A DNA stretch of 64,000 bases. Source: Clostridiales bacterium (lineage in GTDB: Bacteria > Bacillota > Clostridia > Saccharofermentanales > Saccharofermentanaceae). The position numbers were made by a program, and so were the translations under genes. Position 1 is the stretch's first letter, and every line of letters begins with the position of its first letter. The notes beneath the pieces were generated by a model, which did no database searches, was not told the origin of the DNA, and was given only the letters and a program-made list of their open reading frames with translations. Shown here in pieces: positions 60,624 to 64,000 of the stretch. Location: the NCBI GenBank assembly GCA_017513085.1, contig JAFWDK010000018.1:36679-100678 (forward strand), written 5' to 3'.

Positions 60624-61610
60624 TTATCCTGTAACCTTCAAGGCTGCAAAAAAGCGGAAAATCGCTTTTTTAGATGATGCTTCATTTTTGGTCTCCACGC
60701 AGATGATCGTATTTTCAAACCAGAACCAATAAGTTGCCGCTTCATCCTCATAATGTGCCACGAAGAATCCCCAGTTGTCCTTGATATTCTTCTCATGCTC
60801 TTTTCCACGGTCATAATAGTTATACACATCTGAAAAATAATCAGAAGCAGTTTGTACAGAGGGCATTGAAAAGTATTCGTATACAGTCGATGAATCAGCA
60901 CTATAAGCAGCCGCCAGCAAATTCTTATCCGCACCGGACTTGGAAGTATCCAAATCGTGATAATCTTTAAAAGCATCGTCACCGGTCAACTTGATCGCAT
61001 CTTTAAAGGTATCAAGAGTGACATGATCGGCAGGAATAATGAAATGAAGATCAGCATCATTCAGATCGTCATCCGATATGACAGGAATCTTTTTTTCTAC
61101 GAGGATAACATTCATTTTTACAAACAGATCCTGATAAAGTGACTCAACTTTAGTAGCAACCCAATAGCCTTCCTCTATACGGAAGCGTAATTGAAACTTC
61201 AACTCAAGATACTCCTCAATTGGTTGCTCTGCCAAAACAGCAGTAAAACTCTCCAGCGTACCATCTGAAGAGGTATATGCTTTTTCGTAATCAGGATATT
61301 TTAGAACACAATTACAGGAAGCTCGATTTGTTTTTTCATTTACAGAATCATGGTCGATCGTATATACCATCCGCTCAGTGACAGCATCTATATATTCATC
61401 CGCAGCAATATGCTTAATGGAATCAATATACCCATCACTAAGATCAGAAAGAATATGAACCAGGCGGTATTTTCTCGCAAGAAAAACATTCATAAATTCT
61501 TCTGCATGAATCTCGCAGGATGTCTTCTTGTCATCACCACAAGCAGACATAGAAAGAAGGATCAAGAAGGAAAGCAATATACAAATTGTCCTCTTCATTG
61601 TTTCTTTCAT
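60624..61610 (-). CDS. Lipoprotein of unknown function, paralogue of its neighbour
   Basis: A 328-residue lipoprotein with signal peptide and lipobox SMSAC. Its layout mirrors the downstream lipoprotein: CEIHAEEFMNVFLARKY, a YPDYEKAY turn where the other has LPDFTSAY, EEGYWVATKVESLYQDLF against NIKYNVWIVNNLKELIEDIY, and a similar aromatic C-terminus (EDEAATYWFWFEN). The two are tandem paralogues that have diverged strongly. The start at 61610 has a GGAGGAG site; longer readings would run into the tRNA gene. Function unknown. Confidence 0.78.
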   Translation of the reverse strand: MKETMKRTICILLSFLILLSMSACGDDKKTSCEIHAEEFMNVFLARKYRLVHILSDLSDGYIDSIKHIAADEYIDAVTERMVYTIDHDSVNEKTNRASCNCVLKYPDYEKAYTSSDGTLESFTAVLAEQPIEEYLELKFQLRFRIEEGYWVATKVESLYQDLFVKMNVILVEKKIPVISDDDLNDADLHFIIPADHVTLDTFKDAIKLTGDDAFKDYHDLDTSKSGADKNLLAAAYSADSSTVYEYFSMPSVQTASDYFSDVYNYYDRGKEHEKNIKDNWGFFVAHYEDEAATYWFWFENTIICVETKNEASSKKAIFRFFAALKVTG

Positions 61611-61673
61611 AGTACTCCTCCATGTATCAGAACCTAATGTAATTATACTCGAAAAAAACATATAGAATAAACA

Positions 61674-61705
61674 AAAAAAGAGTTGTCTTTTATAAGACAA
61701 CTCTT
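61674..61705 (-). terminator. tRNA-Leu terminator
   Basis: AAAGAGTTGTCTT (61677-61689) pairs with its complement just after the tRNA CCA end, followed by a run of seven T on the minus strand. Read-through would reach the lipoprotein genes. Confidence 0.88.
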
Positions 61706-61788
61706 TGGTGCGGCGAACGGGACTTGAACCCGTATGGTCGCCCACACGCCCCTCAAACGTGCGCGTCTGCCAATTCCGCCACCGCCGC
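61706..61788 (-). tRNA. tRNA-Leu (anticodon GAG)
   Basis: An 83-nt tRNA with an encoded CCA. Acceptor GCGGCGG pairs with TCGCCGC. The D region GCGGAATTGGCAGAC is typical of tRNA-Leu. The anticodon loop TTGAGGG sits on a CACGT/GCGTG stem, giving GAG, which reads CUC and CUU. The T arm is CGGGTTCAAGTCCCG. A long variable arm marks it as class II. Confidence 0.95.
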
Positions 61789-61807
61789 ATGGCTTAAAGC
61801 ATGAATC

Positions 61808-61836
61808 ATTATACAGATTGAAAGTGGTGATGTCAA
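61808..61836 (-). promoter_or_regulatory. tRNA-Leu promoter (consensus)
   Basis: TTGACA (61831-61836), exactly 17 bases, and TATAAT (61808-61813): a full consensus sigma-A-type promoter, about 20 bases before the mature tRNA. Confidence 0.9.
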
Positions 61837-61851
61837 TAGCCGATTTTAAAC

Positions 61852-61887
61852 AAAAAAGGCAGTCTCTTTCGAAACTGCCTTTTTTTG
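61852..61887 (-). terminator. Terminator after the surface-protein gene
   Basis: On the minus strand a stem GGCAGTTTC/GAGACTGCC closes a GAAA tetraloop and is followed by six T; A-run and T-run can extend the stem. It lies 20-50 bases past the stop codon. Confidence 0.9.
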
Positions 61888-61905
61888 TTTCATCCCTAAC
61901 AGGTA

Positions 61906-64000
61906 TTACTCCTGATCCTCTTCCTTCTTCTTTCTGGCCACTACTGTGATTGCAGCGCTAACAGAAATAGCGATGAATACAAGACCGGCAAGAAGTGTTG
62001 CATTGCTTCCTGTATCACCTGTCTTCGGAATTCTGGACTGACCAAGAACTCCAGTCGGAACAGGTGTCTGTGTCGGAGGAACCGGTGTAGTTGTCGGGAT
62101 AACCTCCTCTACAGGTGTTGGTGTAGGTGCCGATGTCGGAGTCGGAGCAATTGTCGGAGTCGGTTCAGAATCGATCGGCGACGTTGTCGGCTGCGGTATC
62201 GGTGTCGAAGTCGGGATTGGCGTAGCCGTCGGCTTCGGAGTAGGTGTATCTGTCGGTACAGGTGTCTCTGTAGGAACAGGTGTTTCTGTCGGAACAGGTG
62301 TCTCTGTAGGAACAGGTGTTTCTGTCGGTACAGGTGTAGGCGTCTCCGTCGGCAACGGTGTAGGTGTATTAGTCACCGTCGGGGTAGGTGTCGCCGTAAC
62401 TGTTGGCGTCGGCGTATCAGTCGGCGTCGGGAACGGAGTCGATGTCGGAACAGGTGTTGATGTCGGCATCGGTGTCGGCGTCTCTGTCGGAGTCGGAGTA
62501 GGTGTCTCCTCTACCGGAGTCGGTGTAGGCGTCTCTGTCGGAGTCGGTGTAGGCGTCTCTGTCGGAGTCGGTGTAGGTGTCTCCGTCGGAGTCGGAGTAG
62601 GTGTCTCTGTCGGAGTCGGTGTCGGTGTCTCCGTCGGAGTCGGTGTAGGCGTCTCTGTCGGAGTCGGTGTAGGTGTCTCCGTCGGAGTCGGTGTAGGTGT
62701 CTCTGTTGGTGTAGGTGTCGGCAACAGCTCATCCTTCATCGTAACGATAGCCGGATTACCATTGGCAGCCTCTGTTACATACTCAACATCACCCTTCACA
62801 ACACCATTCTCGATTGTGAAAATGATATCTGTGGTTACGTCATATCCAGCCGGAGCCGCATTCTCGGAAAGTGTATACTTACCATCCGGGAGATTCTTGA
62901 TCAACGTAGAAGTCTTACCGGAAGTAAACTTCACGCCAGTACCATTGTACTTCTCGTCAAGTACAGCTTCGTCGCCAAGAACTACATCATTCTTGTCAAT
63001 TACGATTGCCTTATTCTCAGTATCAAAACCAGCCAGGATAAGCTCTGCACCAACGAGTTCCTCAGAACCATCAATATTTGTCTTGCTGATTGCTACATCC
63101 GTCTTATACGGAGTAGGAGTATTTGTTGGTGTAGGTGTCTCCGTCGGAGTAGCTGTAGGTGTAGCTGTAGGTGTATTAGTAGGTGTCGGCAAGAGAGCAT
63201 CCTTCATCGTAACGATGGCCGGGTTGCCATTGCTTGCCTTAGTTACATACTTAACATCACCGTTCACAACACCATTCTCGATCGTGAAAATGATATCTGT
63301 TGTTACATCATAACCAGCCGGAGCTGCATTCTCGGAAAGTGTGTATACTCCATCCGGAAGGCCCTTGAACAATGTCGCAGAAGAACCGGATGTGAATTTT
63401 ACACCAAATCCTGTATACAATCTGTCAAAGTAAGCATCCTTGCCCAATTCAACAAGATTCTTATCGATCATGATATCAACACCGGTCTTATCCAAACCTT
63501 CGAGTGTCATCAAAGCACCTTCAAGTTCCTTGGAACCATCAATGTTTGTCTTGCTGATCGCTACATCTGTCTTATAAGGTGTAGGTGTAGGAGTATTTGT
63601 AGGTGTCGGTGTATTAGTCGGCGTAGGTGTATTGGTCGGTGTAGGTGTGTTTGTAGGTGTAGGTGTCGGCAACAAAGCATCCTTCATCGTAACGATTGCC
63701 GGGTTGCCGTTGTTTGCCTTAGTTACATATTTAACATCACCACTCACGACACCATTCTCGATTGTGAAAATGATATCTGTTGTTACATCATAACCAGCCG
63801 GAGCTGCGTTCTCTTTAAGTGTGTACTTACCATCCGGGAGATTCTTGATCAATGTCGCAGAAGAACCGGATGTAAATCTTACACCATTACCGTTATATGT
63901 TTTATCAAGAGATGCGCCCTTACCGAGAACAACATCAGCTTTGTTGATAACGATTGCTTTACCATTTGCATCAACACCGGTAAGTGTCATCAAAGCGCCC
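61906..64000 (-). CDS. Sortase-type wall-anchored repeat protein, 5' end cut by the window edge
   Basis: At least 697 residues; the reading frame is open to the window end. Three SpaA/Cna-B-like (prealbumin-like) domains follow each other (about 64000-63673 partial, 63572-63200, 63110-62730). Each has [20 protein letters not shown], whose Glu could take part in an isopeptide bond. They are joined by Pro/Thr/Asn linkers. A Pro/Thr/Glu stalk of about 220 residues leads to the C-terminal sorting signal: IPKTGD, a hydrophobic helix and RKKKEEDQE. This is an LPXTG-like motif with Ile first. Probably an adhesin or pilin-like protein. A terminator follows. Confidence 0.88.
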   Translation of the reverse strand, partial: GALMTLTGVDANGKAIVINKADVVLGKGASLDKTYNGNGVRFTSGSSATLIKNLPDGKYTLKENAAPAGYDVTTDIIFTIENGVVSGDVKYVTKANNGNPAIVTMKDALLPTPTPTNTPTPTNTPTPTNTPTPTNTPTPTPYKTDVAISKTNIDGSKELEGALMTLEGLDKTGVDIMIDKNLVELGKDAYFDRLYTGFGVKFTSGSSATLFKGLPDGVYTLSENAAPAGYDVTTDIIFTIENGVVNGDVKYVTKASNGNPAIVTMKDALLPTPTNTPTATPTATPTETPTPTNTPTPYKTDVAISKTNIDGSEELVGAELILAGFDTENKAIVIDKNDVVLGDEAVLDEKYNGTGVKFTSGKTSTLIKNLPDGKYTLSENAAPAGYDVTTDIIFTIENGVVKGDVEYVTEAANGNPAIVTMKDELLPTPTPTETPTPTPTETPTPTPTETPTPTPTETPTPTPTETPTPTPTETPTPTPTETPTPTPTETPTPTPVEETPTPTPTETPTPMPTSTPVPTSTPFPTPTDTPTPTVTATPTPTVTNTPTPLPTETPTPVPTETPVPTETPVPTETPVPTETPVPTDTPTPKPTATPIPTSTPIPQPTTSPIDSEPTPTIAPTPTSAPTPTPVEEVIPTTTPVPPTQTPVPTGVLGQSRIPKTGDTGSNATLLAGLVFIAISVSAAITVVARKKKEEDQE
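62240..62335 (-). repeat. Coding tandem repeat, Pro-Thr-Glu-Thr-Pro-Val unit
   Basis: An 18-base unit encoding PTETPV repeats about four to five times inside the surface-protein stalk, with alternation of synonymous bases (gtctctgtagga / gtttctgtcgga). Confidence 0.7.
62515..62724 (-). repeat. Coding tandem repeat, 24-base unit (PTPTPTET)
   Basis: About eight tandem copies of a 24-base unit encoding eight residues in the stalk of the surface protein, with one more copy just beyond 62515. Third-position differences between copies are few, so the array is probably young or homogenised by recombination. Confidence 0.8.

Noticed and set aside
61611..61790. Longer N-terminus of the upstream lipoprotein reaching 61790
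   Set aside because: It would translate the tRNA-Leu gene; the start at 61610 has a strong ribosome site and a signal peptide.
62240..62724. CRISPR-like array
   Set aside because: The repeats are contiguous, in frame, encode a Pro/Thr stalk and have no unique spacers.

Overview
This window looks like chromosomal DNA of a Gram-positive Bacillota bacterium, most likely of class Clostridia. The signs are SepF, ScpA/ScpB, CdaA, an IspH-ribosomal-S1 fusion, a HutP-like protein, IorAB, a Sapep-type dipeptidase, lipoproteins and a sortase-type surface protein. Xylosidase (GH120), GH3 and GH2 genes fit a fibre- or glycan-rich habitat such as a gut; that is inference. I see no phage, insertion sequence, CRISPR array or rRNA. 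The two edge genes (pyrH on the left, a surface protein on the right) are cut by the window.

1-6.5 kb: pyrH (partial), a histidine phosphatase, tsf and rpsB on the minus strand, with a strong terminator after tsf; then a plus-strand dipeptidase converging on a secreted NlpC/P60 cell-wall hydrolase. 6.6-17.3 kb: a tightly packed minus-strand run, ileS - M50 protease - trpS - scpA - scpB - rpiR-like - hutP-like - cmk - ispH/rpsA, ending in one strong terminator. This mixes translation, chromosome segregation, CMP kinase and isoprenoid/S1 functions. 17.3-21.6 kb: a four-gene unit of rRNA methyltransferase, RluA, HD protein and GH120 beta-xylosidase. 21.8-25.1 kb: a plus-strand two-component system resembling WalRK, followed by an RsuA-family pseudouridine synthase.

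25.1-31 kb: a LacZ-like GH2 protein with an altered active site, and a GH3 glucosidase. 31.0-31.5 kb: tmRNA (ssrA) with its promoter and a terminator that probably works in both directions. 31.5-36.6 kb: an EF-Tu-domain-2/SseB fusion, an acidic lipoprotein, a membrane-anchored amidase-like protein lacking catalytic residues, and a divergent UDP-galactopyranose mutase homologue. 36.6-42.1 kb: a diadenylate cyclase fused to a CdaR-like YbbR domain, a Crp-family regulator, nagA, a PHP phosphoesterase and ilvE. 42.4-45.9 kb: RDD membrane protein, a small unknown protein, an M28-like lipoprotein and an AroB-like protein; the last two have lost key catalytic or metal ligands. 46-49.2 kb: gltX and glnS. 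49.4-58.6 kb: sepF, then iorA-iorB-ACT-methionine gamma-lyase family-HlyD-like-yggS, and a sodium/solute symporter. 58.7-64 kb: an MBL hydrolase, two paralogous lipoproteins, tRNA-Leu(GAG) and a repeat-rich wall-anchored protein.

The most unusual theme is how many proteins keep an enzyme fold while the expected active-site residues are replaced: GH2, Amidase_3, M28, AroB and possibly Glf. Two of these are adjacent in one operon. The single-polypeptide CdaA-CdaR arrangement and the EF-Tu-D2/SseB fusion also stand out. Family comparisons are from memory, so each needs alignment.
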